A DNA stretch of 64,000 bases from JBCDJI01 sp964351865 (lineage in GTDB: Bacteria; Verrucomicrobiota; Verrucomicrobiia; Methylacidiphilales; JBCBYL01). Positions 33,137-41,665 of this stretch are shown here, piece by piece. Within the stretch, counting starts at the first letter, position 1; each line of letters opens with the position of its first letter. A program made the translations under genes and the position numbers. The notes beneath the pieces were generated by a model that was not told the DNA's origin, ran no database searches, and was given only the letters and a program-made list of their open reading frames with translations. The stretch spans positions 1 through 64,000 of the forward strand of contig CAYGPJ010000004.1 in the NCBI GenBank assembly GCA_964351865.1, given 5' to 3'.

Positions 33137-34105
33137 CTATTGCATCTGAGACTGCACCATTTCTGCAATCATCTCACTGAACGCTTTTTGCGGGGCCCAA
33201 CCCAGGATTTCTCGTGCGCGGCTGGCATCACCGACCAGCAATCGCGGCTCCGCCGGACGCATAAACCGTGCATCCTGCTTCACACGCCCTGCACTTTCTA
33301 AACCGACTGAAGCAAAAGCCGCATCCACGACATCCTGAACCGAGTGCAGTTTACCGGTAGCCAGGATATAATCACGCGACTCATCCTGCTGCAGCATCCT
33401 CCACATCGCCTCCACGTAATCAGGAGCGTAGCCCCAGTCGCGCTGCGCTGACGTATCCCCTAAACTCATGGACTCAGAAGCCCCTTGCTTAATTTTAGCC
33501 ACTTCGCGGCAGATTTTCATCGTAACGAAATTCTCACCACGGCGGGGGGACTCATGGTTGTAAGCAATGCCATTACAAATAAACAGGCCATGTGCTTTCC
33601 GGTAAATCTCACACATGTTCATGGCAAAGGCTTTCGCACTTCCGTAAGGGGAAGTGGGTTGTCGTGGTGTGTTTTCGTGCTGCGGGTGTTCCTGCACATC
33701 ACCAAACACTTCCGAAGTCGCCGCATGAAAAATCCGTGGCGGCTGTTCTAAATCCCGAAATATTTCCAGCAACCGCAAGGTCGAATTGGCTACCTCTTCG
33801 CAGGTCGACTCCGGAATCTCAAAACTAAGCCCCGGATGACTTTGCCCTGCGAGGTGATAAAATTCATCCGGTGTGATTTTAGTAATGATGCGACGCATGC
33901 TGGTACCATCCTGCAAATCACTGTAATGCAAAAACAGGCGCTGCCCGTAGAGCAAAGGATCCTTAATCAAATGCTCGATGCGACTCCGGTTATAGACACT
34001 GGAACGACGAACAATTCCGTGAACTTCATAGCCCTTCTCCAGCAGCAGTTCCGCCAGGTAAGATCCATCTTGTCCGGTAATTCCGGTAATAATCGCTTTC
34101 TTCAT
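33137..34105 (-). CDS. gmd: GDP-mannose 4,6-dehydratase
   Basis: A 322-residue SDR enzyme converting GDP-mannose to GDP-4-keto-6-deoxymannose, the precursor of GDP-fucose, GDP-rhamnose or GDP-perosamine. NADP site ITGITGQDGSYLAELLLEKGYEVHGIVRRSS at residues 6-36 is diagnostic of the family. Catalytic elements are ATSEVFG near 126-132 and YGSAKA near 152-157. NHESPRRGENFVTMKI near 181 and QRDWGYAPDYVEAMW complete the match. It is somewhat shorter than usual (about 345-370). No matching 4-reductase or aminotransferase is adjacent in the window, so the end product is undecided. Confidence 0.92.
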   Translation of the reverse strand: MKKAIITGITGQDGSYLAELLLEKGYEVHGIVRRSSVYNRSRIEHLIKDPLLYGQRLFLHYSDLQDGTSMRRIITKITPDEFYHLAGQSHPGLSFEIPESTCEEVANSTLRLLEIFRDLEQPPRIFHAATSEVFGDVQEHPQHENTPRQPTSPYGSAKAFAMNMCEIYRKAHGLFICNGIAYNHESPRRGENFVTMKICREVAKIKQGASESMSLGDTSAQRDWGYAPDYVEAMWRMLQQDESRDYILATGKLHSVQDVVDAAFASVGLESAGRVKQDARFMRPAEPRLLVGDASRAREILGWAPQKAFSEMIAEMVQSQMQ

Positions 34106-34116
34106 TTAAATCCTTC

Positions 34117-34575
34117 TAACCGCCGATAGCACGGATTGCTCGGATACAGGAACTAATCATTCTTTTCCCTTTTCCTCATTAACCACCCGTTTCCATTTTA
34201 ACTTATTTTCTTTAAAACTGATCAATAATGCCAAATCAAGATTTGTGATATTCAAATATCCCAACATTTGCGCTATGTGAATCTCATTGAAAGCCGATAC
34301 CACCTTGGCATCCACTATCACCGTTTCATTTACAATTAGGTCTGGAATTAACCTGCCCACTCTTTGTCCTCGGTATTCTACTACATACTCATGTTGTTGA
34401 TCTGATTTAATACCTAATGCATCCAATTCCAGAACTAGAGCATTTTCATAAATTTTTTCATCTAACCCCGGACGCAACGAATTTAGAACCGTCATCGATG
34501 CCCCAATAATTTTCCGAGATAATTCTTCGTGTAACATTTTTCAAATATCTGCGTTATCCGTGCTATCCGCGGTTA
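34117..34575. mobile_element. Candidate IR-bounded element carrying a GxxExxY gene
   Basis: Inverted repeats 34117-34136 and 34556-34575 match at 19 of 20 bases and begin taaccgc. They enclose only the GxxExxY gene. Relatives without a gene occur at 12275, 12780 and 22336. The unit sits between gmd and an rfbB remnant and breaks the otherwise compact operon, which looks like an insertion. No transposase or target duplication was found, so mobility is inferred. Confidence 0.5.
34157..34537 (-). CDS. GxxExxY family protein
   Basis: A 126-residue protein carrying the defining motif GLDEKIY at about residues 24-30. A possible PD-(D/E)xK-like nuclease core follows: RLIPDLIVNETVIVDAKVVSAF at about 62-83, in which Asp and the Asp-Ala-Lys triplet occupy the expected places. 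The family occurs in many copies in some Verrucomicrobia, Planctomycetes and Bacteroidetes genomes; its function is not established. No signal peptide is present. It is bracketed by inverted repeats, and its base composition is more AT-rich than the flanking sugar genes, which supports acquisition as a separate unit. Confidence 0.85.
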   Translation of the reverse strand: MLHEELSRKIIGASMTVLNSLRPGLDEKIYENALVLELDALGIKSDQQHEYVVEYRGQRVGRLIPDLIVNETVIVDAKVVSAFNEIHIAQMLGYLNITNLDLALLISFKENKLKWKRVVNEEKGKE

Positions 34576-34586
34576 AGCTTCCCTGT

Positions 34587-34657
34587 CCTAGTCGTTGTTG
34601 GTAGCAATTTTCCTGAATTTCTTTTACCCAAGCATGTTGAACTTGATACCATACAAC
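34587..34657 (-). pseudogene. Remnant of a second rfbB C-terminus
   Basis: Read on the minus strand, this stretch encodes VVWYQVQHAWVKEIQENC then YQQRLG. It aligns with the end of the intact rfbB at 35553 (VEWYLEQNEWVKDIVENKYQQQRLG), matching at about 14 of 24 positions. No start or upstream domain exists; it directly follows the rfbA stop. It is a decayed duplicate tail. Confidence 0.65.
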
Positions 34658-34666
34658 TGCGCAATT

Positions 34667-35548
34667 TCAGCGCTGAGATAAAATTTTCTCCTGCAAATAC
34701 AGCGCGTAATTCGTTTTGCCCATTTTCGGTAATCGGGCTTTCAGCTCATCAGCGGTTAACCACCCGCGATTCAATGCAATTTCTTCCAGACAGGCGATCT
34801 GCAGGCCTTGGCGTTTTTCCAGCGTTTCCACGAAGTTTGCCGCATCCAGCAGTGCCGAATGGGTTCCGGTATCCAACCAGGCGGAACCACGACTAAACAT
34901 TTTCACAAACAGTTCCCCTTGGTCCATGTAGGTTTTATTCAAATCGGTAATCTCCAGTTCCCCACGCACGGACGGTTTCAACGCCTTCGCATACTTTGGT
35001 CCGTCCTGGTCGTAAAAATAGAGCCCGGGAATCGCAAATTTCGACTTCGGGTGTTGCGGCTTCTCTTCCAGTGAGACCACTTTCCCGGCTGCATCAAATT
35101 CAACCACCCCGTACGCTTCAGGTTCAGCCACGCGATAACCAAATATGGTGGCTCCCTCCGTTTGCTCGGAAACGGTGCGGAGCATTTTCGGTAACTCAGA
35201 CCCGTAAAACAGGTTGTCCCCCAGAACCAGACAACTGGGCGCACCCGCTAAAAAATCCTCAGCAATAATCAGCGCCTGAGCCAGGCCTTCCGGTTTGGGT
35301 TGTTCCGCATATTCCAATGAAATACCAAAATCGGAACCATCCCCCAGTAATTCCCTGAACATCGGTAAATCCCTTGGAGTACTGATCAACAAAATCTCCC
35401 GAATTCCTGCCAACATCAGTACCGATAAGGGATAGTATATCATCGGCTTGTCATACACCGGCAACAGTTGCTTACTCAATGCTCGCGTCAGCGGATAGAG
35501 GCGTGTTCCGCTTCCCCCCGCCAGCACGATACCTTTTCTCTTCTTCAT
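34667..35548 (-). CDS. rfbA: Glucose-1-phosphate thymidylyltransferase
   Basis: A 293-residue nucleotidyltransferase making dTDP-glucose from glucose-1-phosphate and dTTP. The signature GGSGTRLYPLTRALSKQLLPVYDKPMIYYPL lies at residues 12-42. LVLGDNLFYGSELPK near 107-121 holds the catalytic Asp, YGVVEFD near 145 and GSAWLDTGTHSALLDAANFV near 219-238 complete the RmlA pattern. Length is normal. It lies 4 bp after the rfbB stop. Together they supply dTDP-4-keto-6-deoxyglucose; rfbC/rfbD for rhamnose are not adjacent. Confidence 0.95.
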   Translation of the reverse strand: MKKRKGIVLAGGSGTRLYPLTRALSKQLLPVYDKPMIYYPLSVLMLAGIREILLISTPRDLPMFRELLGDGSDFGISLEYAEQPKPEGLAQALIIAEDFLAGAPSCLVLGDNLFYGSELPKMLRTVSEQTEGATIFGYRVAEPEAYGVVEFDAAGKVVSLEEKPQHPKSKFAIPGLYFYDQDGPKYAKALKPSVRGELEITDLNKTYMDQGELFVKMFSRGSAWLDTGTHSALLDAANFVETLEKRQGLQIACLEEIALNRGWLTADELKARLPKMGKTNYALYLQEKILSQR

Positions 35549-35552
35549 AGCT

Positions 35553-36632
35553 TTATTTTAATCCGAGACGTTGCTGTTGGTATTTATTTTCTACGATGTC
35601 TTTAACCCACTCGTTTTGCTCGAGATACCACTCAACGGATTTACGCAATCCTGATTCAAATGATTCCTCCGGCTGCCATCCCAGCTCACTCTGTATTTTT
35701 GAAAAATTAATCGCATAGCGTCGATCATGCCCGGGCCGATCCTGCACGAAGGCCTTCTGCTCAGCATAGGACGTGCCGTCCGCCTTCGGTCGCAGTTCGT
35801 CCAGCAGTTCACATAATGTGTCCACAATTTCAATATTTGGTTTCTCGGAAGCACCTCCAACGTTATAGGTTTCACCAGGCTTACCCTGCGCCAGCACCAG
35901 CGCAATCGCTTTGCAATGGTCCACCACATATAACCAGTCGCGTCGCTGTTGTCCATCACCGTAGATCGGCAACTCTTTACCCGCCAACGCATTGAGAATC
36001 ATCAGCGGGATCAGTTTTTCCGGAAACTGATACGGACCATAGTTGTTGGAGCAGTTGGTCGTCACAACCGGCATGCCGTACGTGTGAAAATAGGAACGCA
36101 CGAAGTGGTCACTGGAAGCTTTGGATGCCGCATAAGGACTATTCGGGGCAAAAGGAGTGGTCTCCGTAAAAGCCGGATCATCTAAAGTCAGCGTTCCGTA
36201 AACCTCATCGGTGGAGACATGCAGAAAACGGAAATCTTCACTCTGATTCAATACCTCCTGCCAATACAGGCGGGACTGATGTAGCAGCTCCAACGTGCCT
36301 TGCACATTCGTCTGCGCAAATGGCTGTGGAGAATCAATGGATCTATCAACGTGCGACTCCGCAGCAAAATTGACCACGGCATCGATTTGATGTTTCTGCA
36401 ATAGCTCGGCAACGAGTTTGGGGTCTCCGATATCACCCTGCACAAAATGATACCGATCATCGTATTCCAGATCCTGCAAGTTGGCCGGATTACCCGCATA
36501 GGTCAGTATATCCAGATTCACCAGGGTTCCTGTCTTGCCATTCGATACTCCCAACCAGTGGCGGATAAAATTGGATCCGATAAATCCGCACCCTCCGGTT
36601 ACTAGAATGTTACGTTCGTTATTTGTTTTCAT
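35553..36632 (-). CDS. rfbB: dTDP-glucose 4,6-dehydratase
   Basis: A 359-residue SDR enzyme making dTDP-4-keto-6-deoxyglucose. The NAD site is ILVTGGCGFIGSNFIRHWL near residues 9-27. The catalytic TDEVYG lies near 139-144 and YAASKASSDHFVRSY near 166-180. TTNCSNNYGPYQFPEKLIP near 187-205 and DWLYVVDHCKAIALVL near 230 fit RmlB. I chose ATG 36632, which overlaps the upstream glycosyltransferase by 14 bp; another ATG lies three codons earlier. A second, decayed copy of its 3' end follows rfbA. Confidence 0.95.
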   Translation of the reverse strand: MKTNNERNILVTGGCGFIGSNFIRHWLGVSNGKTGTLVNLDILTYAGNPANLQDLEYDDRYHFVQGDIGDPKLVAELLQKHQIDAVVNFAAESHVDRSIDSPQPFAQTNVQGTLELLHQSRLYWQEVLNQSEDFRFLHVSTDEVYGTLTLDDPAFTETTPFAPNSPYAASKASSDHFVRSYFHTYGMPVVTTNCSNNYGPYQFPEKLIPLMILNALAGKELPIYGDGQQRRDWLYVVDHCKAIALVLAQGKPGETYNVGGASEKPNIEIVDTLCELLDELRPKADGTSYAEQKAFVQDRPGHDRRYAINFSKIQSELGWQPEESFESGLRKSVEWYLEQNEWVKDIVENKYQQQRLGLK

Positions 36633-38043
36633 ATTTCTCATTCTGCTGACACGCGGTTTTGATTAAATTTTTGTAGAGCTCCTCATACTCATTTCCCATG
36701 TGTTCCGAGGTGTACCGTTGCTCGAACCGTTTTCTGGCATTCTGTCCCATCTGCTCTTTCAGGTCTCGATGGTATAATATTTTTTCAAGATACTGAACAA
36801 CACCGTCAACGTCCCCCTCACGTACCAACCCGCCACAGGAATCATTTTCCGATACATAGGTGATCTCCGGGCAGGAGGCAATCCCGGACAACTGCAATGC
36901 CTGAATCTGTTCCCGCATGCCCCCCGTATCCGAAAGGATGGAGGGAATACCGGATGCCATCGCCTCCAGCACTACGGTAGGAAAATTTTCACTCTTACTA
37001 GTATGCACCAATACATCCGCAGCGCGATAATACTCTCGCATCATGCTGCTTCCCGCCTTCAGGCTGACGTATCTCACGACCAGATTACCTTCGACTCCAT
37101 AACCCGACTCCTCGCCGACCACCTGAAACAGGACCTTGCGTTCCGGATGCCGGTCCGCGTAAATCCGACTGGCGCGGTGGGCGGTGGCAAAGTCTTTGTA
37201 CATGCTGGTTTTTGCATTTTTGGCGCAGTACAGAATCACATCGTCAAAATGTGATATCCCCGCTTTCTGCTGCGCAACTTCCCGGTCGCCGGGAGAAAAT
37301 TGTTCCGCATCGACTCCATTGTGAATCACCGAGCGGGAGGTAAAGACCTCTTTCATCGCTGATGCTTCGACCAGATCCATCAGCCAGACCGAAGGAGTCA
37401 CCAGATGTAGCCCGGAACGACGGTATATGTTTGCTTTCCGTTGAAAATTATATGCAGTCGCATCCCGCTTGATTTGAGGAAACCTTTTCAGGTCCGGGCA
37501 CTGGCCACACCCTCGGGTATAGCCGACACACTCCCCGGGATACGCACAATGCCCCGTCACCAGCCAGGCATCATGCATGGTGATCACGACCGGACAGATT
37601 CGGCTTAACTCCTCTAATTTGCGCAGATCAAAATACTGTGAGTGTAATCCATGCAGATGAATCAGATCAGGCTGCATGCTCAACCTCTCAACCGCCGTCA
37701 ACGTATCAGGAAAGCAGAAGTCTTCATGCCCCAGATTACGTCGCATGGTTCGAAGCGGTTGCCCCACCTCGTTCATCAGAAATCGGCAGACTCCCCTGCC
37801 ATGACGTGAATTTCCCACCACGCTCCATAGCTTTTCTCCGGCACGCATCCATGCTCTCGCCCAAAGATGACGCGCCTGATCGTGTCGAAACACATGAACC
37901 CGGCCACCCGGTTCCGACTCATGAAGTCGGCCTACCAGCCAATCCACCCGGTTTCCGCGTGATTCCAGATGCGAACTGACCGTGCGCATGATGGTCTCGG
38001 CTCCGCCGTATGCCTCAGTGGAATTTACCTGTACTATATTCAT
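36619..38043 (-). CDS. Glycosyltransferase family 4
   Basis: A 474-residue retaining GT-B glycosyltransferase. Near the start IVQVNSTEAYGGAETIMRTVSSHL forms the donor-independent N-terminal loop. LIHLHGLHSQYFDL near 123 and VVITMHDAWLVTGHCAYPGECVGYTRGCGQCPDL near 150-183 hold a Cys-rich insert (CxxC…CxxC) common in WcaC-like colanic-acid enzymes. The C-terminal half has DVLVHTSKSENFPTVVLEAMASGIPSILS near 345. The start overlaps the previous stop by 4 bp. Confidence 0.87.
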   Translation of the reverse strand: MNIVQVNSTEAYGGAETIMRTVSSHLESRGNRVDWLVGRLHESEPGGRVHVFRHDQARHLWARAWMRAGEKLWSVVGNSRHGRGVCRFLMNEVGQPLRTMRRNLGHEDFCFPDTLTAVERLSMQPDLIHLHGLHSQYFDLRKLEELSRICPVVITMHDAWLVTGHCAYPGECVGYTRGCGQCPDLKRFPQIKRDATAYNFQRKANIYRRSGLHLVTPSVWLMDLVEASAMKEVFTSRSVIHNGVDAEQFSPGDREVAQQKAGISHFDDVILYCAKNAKTSMYKDFATAHRASRIYADRHPERKVLFQVVGEESGYGVEGNLVVRYVSLKAGSSMMREYYRAADVLVHTSKSENFPTVVLEAMASGIPSILSDTGGMREQIQALQLSGIASCPEITYVSENDSCGGLVREGDVDGVVQYLEKILYHRDLKEQMGQNARKRFEQRYTSEHMGNEYEELYKNLIKTACQQNEKYENK

Positions 38044-39035
38044 GCTCGGAAAAAATCTTTTATTCCACCCCCCTTAAGGGACCAGATGGCGACCAACACC
38101 TGCAGCTTCACTTTCAGGCTTCCGGTTTTCGACCACAGCCGCTTCAGCCGTTTCATAACCGCTTCCCCCACCTCCGGAGATGGGTCGCTGTAGTGCGCCT
38201 CAAACTGCTGCCATAATGCTATAAATTGGCAGATCACTTCACGCGCCGGCTTACTCTCCGTGGAATCCAATACACTGCCTTGCTCGAACTCCCGCAACGT
38301 TTGTCTCAAGAGGGCATCTTCATTCCAGCGGCCGTCCAGCGAAGATAAATTCTGAGCCACCACACGATCGTGATTTTCCAGTTGTCGCTCACGCCTGGAT
38401 TGAGACACCTGCCCCTCATGCACCCGGTAATCAATCAGTAAATCCGGTAGATTCCCGATTTTACCAACCCGGGCCAATGCCGACCAGAGTGCGTAATCTT
38501 CTGCCGGCTCATACGTGACATCAAAATTTAAGCCGGCTGAATCCATAGCGGCTTTGCGCATCATTACCGATGGATGCTGAAAAGGATTATCCAACAACAG
38601 CTTCCAGCGCAGGTGCCTGTCCGTAACCGGATGCCGAATCTCTCCAACCGGCTGTCCTGCTCCATCAATCAACCGACAACCCGTGCCTAGCAAAACCAGC
38701 TCCGACTGCTCCTGAAAACGTTCCACCTGTTGCATGAACCTGTCCGGATGGCAGCGGTCATCGGCATCCAGGCGGGCGATGAACTGCCCACACGCCACCG
38801 CGACCCCCTGGCGCAACCGGTGCGAGTACCCCTCGTTTTCGGAGGATTCCATAATGCGCAGTCGGGGATCTGAAAAGGTCTTCAGCCGAGCCAGCGTTTC
38901 ATCCTGAGACCCGTCATCTAACACAATGCACTCAAAGTCATCCATGGTCTGCGCCAGCACACTCGCGATACATTGCTCGATATACAACTGTGCGTTGTAT
39001 GCCGGAATAATCACACTCACGAGAGGAGTCGTCAT
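38040..39035 (-). CDS. Glycosyltransferase family 2
   Basis: A 331-residue inverting GT-A enzyme. VSVIIPAYNAQLYIEQCIASVLAQTMDDFECIVLDDGSQDET at residues 7-48 and the metal-binding ARLDADDRC near 92 define the domain. The C-terminal half is typical of family members acting on O-antigen, with LLDNPFQHPSVMMRKAAM near 151 and DYALWSALARVG near 183. It resembles the enzyme at 45920 (shared …NPFQHPSVMMR / YPFEHPSLVMR). No membrane helix is seen. The gene overlaps both neighbours by 4 bp. Confidence 0.88.
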   Translation of the reverse strand: MTTPLVSVIIPAYNAQLYIEQCIASVLAQTMDDFECIVLDDGSQDETLARLKTFSDPRLRIMESSENEGYSHRLRQGVAVACGQFIARLDADDRCHPDRFMQQVERFQEQSELVLLGTGCRLIDGAGQPVGEIRHPVTDRHLRWKLLLDNPFQHPSVMMRKAAMDSAGLNFDVTYEPAEDYALWSALARVGKIGNLPDLLIDYRVHEGQVSQSRRERQLENHDRVVAQNLSSLDGRWNEDALLRQTLREFEQGSVLDSTESKPAREVICQFIALWQQFEAHYSDPSPEVGEAVMKRLKRLWSKTGSLKVKLQVLVAIWSLKGGGIKDFFRA

Positions 39036-39883
39036 CGGGAATTCAGCTCATCCAGCACCGTTAGCGGGAACCCGATAGACTTCAGTGAGACCGATTGAAT
39101 ATCCCCCACCCGGTAATGGTCTGTCTTCGAAGGGGATTTTAATTGTCTTTTATTACGACCCAAAATACCGGCCAACCCACTTTTTCGGGAATCCGATGCC
39201 ACTCGATCACTAATGTTCCAGACCCCGGCCTGCGCGGATTCAGCGGTTACCACCGGTGATCTCCGGTAAAAACATAGGTGCAGACAATGAAAAGGTGATT
39301 CTTCCCAGGTATAATTTTCCCCAAAATGATACCGCATGTCTTCGGAATAGCCGGGCTTGAATTTGAGATTCCCCCCATGCAACCGCTGGTGCGGCACCTC
39401 ACTCCACTCCTGAATCACTCCAAAATTATACAGCTTGGTTACTGTTTTTGCTACCGGGGAAAGATAGCCGGACGCCGCCCCGTCGTTCCGATCCCATTCC
39501 AGGCAATGCAGACAATTTGCGGTCACTTTAAAATATTCAGAAAATTCACCTGCCAGCAATCTCCGGCGCATCTCCGCCAACTCTTCCTGTGCATACATTT
39601 CATCTCCATCCACCGCAAAGACCCATACCGGCTTACCCGCCAGCGCCTCCAATGGCGTATGGGATTCCCGACTTTCCTTAATTTTCCGCACCTCGACATG
39701 CTCCCGGCCCGCAGCCGCTTGTGTCACCGCCTGCCAGGTCGCATCTTCAGATTCATGTACAAAGACATAAATCTGATCGCAAAACTCCAGAATGGAGGTC
39801 AGGGCTCGGCCTGCCGTCCACTCTTCATTGCGAAGTAACATTACTCCCACAATGGAAGCACAATTCTCCGGTGCTTTACTCAT
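39032..39883 (-). CDS. Glycosyltransferase family 2-like protein
   Basis: A 283-residue GT-A-like protein with VGVMLLRNEEWTAGRALTSILEFCDQIYVFVHESED near residues 13-48 and WVFAVDGDEMYAQEELAEMR near 87-106, where DGDE acts as the DxD motif. It is close to the protein at 43483; both have the NCLHCLEWDR / HCLHCEELDR, ATGYL and HERLHGG-type segments. Family members of this layout often act on LPS core or surface glycans. Donor and acceptor are unknown. Confidence 0.8.
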   Translation of the reverse strand: MSKAPENCASIVGVMLLRNEEWTAGRALTSILEFCDQIYVFVHESEDATWQAVTQAAAGREHVEVRKIKESRESHTPLEALAGKPVWVFAVDGDEMYAQEELAEMRRRLLAGEFSEYFKVTANCLHCLEWDRNDGAASGYLSPVAKTVTKLYNFGVIQEWSEVPHQRLHGGNLKFKPGYSEDMRYHFGENYTWEESPFHCLHLCFYRRSPVVTAESAQAGVWNISDRVASDSRKSGLAGILGRNKRQLKSPSKTDHYRVGDIQSVSLKSIGFPLTVLDELNSR

Positions 39884-40899
39884 TTCAGTAATGACGTGAA
39901 AATTTTTCGGTGTCGGTCAATCCACTGACTCAGATCAAATTTTTCTTCAGCAATCTGCCGGGCACGTAATGACAGCGTATTCTGTTGTTTCAGTGCAGCG
40001 ACTACCGCCACTGCAACCGCTGCGGGGGAAGCGACCCGAATCTGATCCCAATCGGTTTCAATTTCCAGAGAAACGCCGGCATCATCCACGATTTCAGGAA
40101 CGCCCCCATTCCCGGTATGCACCACCGGAACCCCACAGGCCATCGCCTCGGCCACCACATTCGGCGTCCAGTCCATGTGCTTCAAGTGCACCAGCACACT
40201 GGCTGCCCGGTAAATTTCCGGGGCTTCCTGCTGCGAATAGGAATCAATCATTCTGACTCGAGAAAACCCGCTTTGTTTAATCAGCGAATGGATCGTATCA
40301 GAACCACAATCAAAAATACCTTCCCCGGGAACCAGCCGCCCTGCGATCACGAGCTCCACATCCGGGATGTCACGAGCGATGAGAGGCATGGCCTGAATCA
40401 ACGGCTCCAGCCGGTGTCGAAACTGGTGCAATCCGGTTGCCAGAATACTGGGGCGCGTCGTCACGGGTTCCGGATCAGGCGCCGGAGAAAAATGTTCCGT
40501 ATCGACCGCATTGTAGATGATTTCATATTCCGAATGCAGCGGCCCCAGATACCGTTCTGCCCCCTGCATCGCCTGGCGGCTGCCATAAACGACAAAGTCC
40601 GCATACTGATTGTGCAGCACCTGCAGCAGCCGGTTCTTTTCATTAAAGTCATCCGCATACGCCGGATGCCAACAGCTGTTCATATGGCAAACCACCGGAA
40701 TCCCTTTGCGGGTCGCCCGTTCCAGCACTTTCTGCGGCAAGTTGGTTCCAGAAACACCGTAGACGAGATTGTAATCACGCGGGTGATTCGGGAAAAAGCG
40801 GTTCATTCGCTCCAGCTTCACAAATGGCCCACCGACTTCATTGCGATATCCGTGATGAACACGGATAGCATCGCGGCTTCTGGAAAATATTCGTAACAT
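39880..40899 (-). CDS. Glycosyltransferase family 4
   Basis: A 339-residue GT-B enzyme paralogous to the one at 47805; the two share GGPxVKLxRM, HPxxYNLVY and CHMNSCWHPAYA-type blocks. The C-terminal half has IIYNAVDTEHFSP near 137, ASVLVHLKHMDWTPNVVAEAMACGVPVVHTGNGGVPEIV near 235-273. I chose ATG 40899, which has AGGA nine bases upstream; a longer frame would run into the methyltransferase gene. A 28-bp gap before it is one of the few intergenic spaces in the operon. Confidence 0.85.
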   Translation of the reverse strand: MLRIFSRSRDAIRVHHGYRNEVGGPFVKLERMNRFFPNHPRDYNLVYGVSGTNLPQKVLERATRKGIPVVCHMNSCWHPAYADDFNEKNRLLQVLHNQYADFVVYGSRQAMQGAERYLGPLHSEYEIIYNAVDTEHFSPAPDPEPVTTRPSILATGLHQFRHRLEPLIQAMPLIARDIPDVELVIAGRLVPGEGIFDCGSDTIHSLIKQSGFSRVRMIDSYSQQEAPEIYRAASVLVHLKHMDWTPNVVAEAMACGVPVVHTGNGGVPEIVDDAGVSLEIETDWDQIRVASPAAVAVAVVAALKQQNTLSLRARQIAEEKFDLSQWIDRHRKIFTSLLK

Positions 40900-40927
40900 A
40901 ATCTTAAGTCCTGCTGGCCGAGTGGAA

Positions 40928-41665
40928 TTACCTGCTTGAGAGCGACTTCGTCCTGACAAAAATATCTCCGTAACGGAAATCCCGGTTGCCCTTAAACTGT
41001 TCCGGAAAGAGCTGGAAAAACGCATCGGGGGCCAGCCATTCACCAAGATAAAACTCATTACTGGCAGCAGACACCAGGTTCAGTTCCACAGCTCCCAGCT
41101 CGGACAACCGGTTGATACAGTCTTGGGTTTTCTGCAATCCCTGAGGATTCATATGATATTCAAAAGAAATAAGCGGCACCAGGCGACTCAACCCCTTGAG
41201 CACATGATATTCATGCCCCTCCACATCAATCTTGATGTAATACGGAAGCCCCCATTCACGAATCTCGTCATCCAGGGTACTCAGCGGCACTTCAATTTCC
41301 TTTTTCTGATCACTATCTGACCATTCCTGATAAACGGAGGCATGTCCGGGAACTTCGGTTTGATAGAGAGTAATCGAACCGCACTCATCTCCCATCGCCG
41401 TCTGACGCACCGTCAACTTCTGCGAAAAACCTTCACAGTGACGGGTCAGAAATTCTACACAGTCCGGCTGCGGTTCAAACGCCAGTACACGCATGCCGGC
41501 TGCCAGCAGTGCTTTACTCTTTTCCCCTTTATTGGCTCCCACATCAAAACAGAGACTACCCACCGGAATCCACTTCAGATAGGTATCAATATCGGCCCGA
41601 TGCCTCCCGTAATATCTCCCCTTAAAGCATTTCAGATACAATTGCTGCAGCGTGTTTCGAATCAT
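40928..41665 (-). CDS. FkbM-family methyltransferase
   Basis: A 245-residue SAM-dependent methyltransferase. SAM-binding elements are SLCFDVGANKGEKSKALLAAGMRVLAFEPQPDCVEFL near residues 37-72 and LPYYIKIDVEGHEYHVLKGLSRL near 138-160, the FkbM signature. Such enzymes O-methylate sugars in O-antigen or exopolysaccharide. The substrate cannot be read from sequence. Start overlaps the upstream hypothetical gene by 4 bp. No signal peptide is present. Confidence 0.88.
   Translation of the reverse strand: MIRNTLQQLYLKCFKGRYYGRHRADIDTYLKWIPVGSLCFDVGANKGEKSKALLAAGMRVLAFEPQPDCVEFLTRHCEGFSQKLTVRQTAMGDECGSITLYQTEVPGHASVYQEWSDSDQKKEIEVPLSTLDDEIREWGLPYYIKIDVEGHEYHVLKGLSRLVPLISFEYHMNPQGLQKTQDCINRLSELGAVELNLVSAASNEFYLGEWLAPDAFFQLFPEQFKGNRDFRYGDIFVRTKSLSSR

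Noticed and set aside
33137..36632. Possible complete dTDP-rhamnose or GDP-fucose pathway
   Set aside because: rfbA, rfbB and gmd are clear, but no rfbD, fcl or rmd gene is visible nearby, so only the 4-keto intermediates can be supported.
39985..40896. A 303-codon plus-strand frame opposite a GT4 gene
   Set aside because: It has a His/Arg/Pro-rich shadow composition and no motif, while the minus strand has a well-supported glycosyltransferase.
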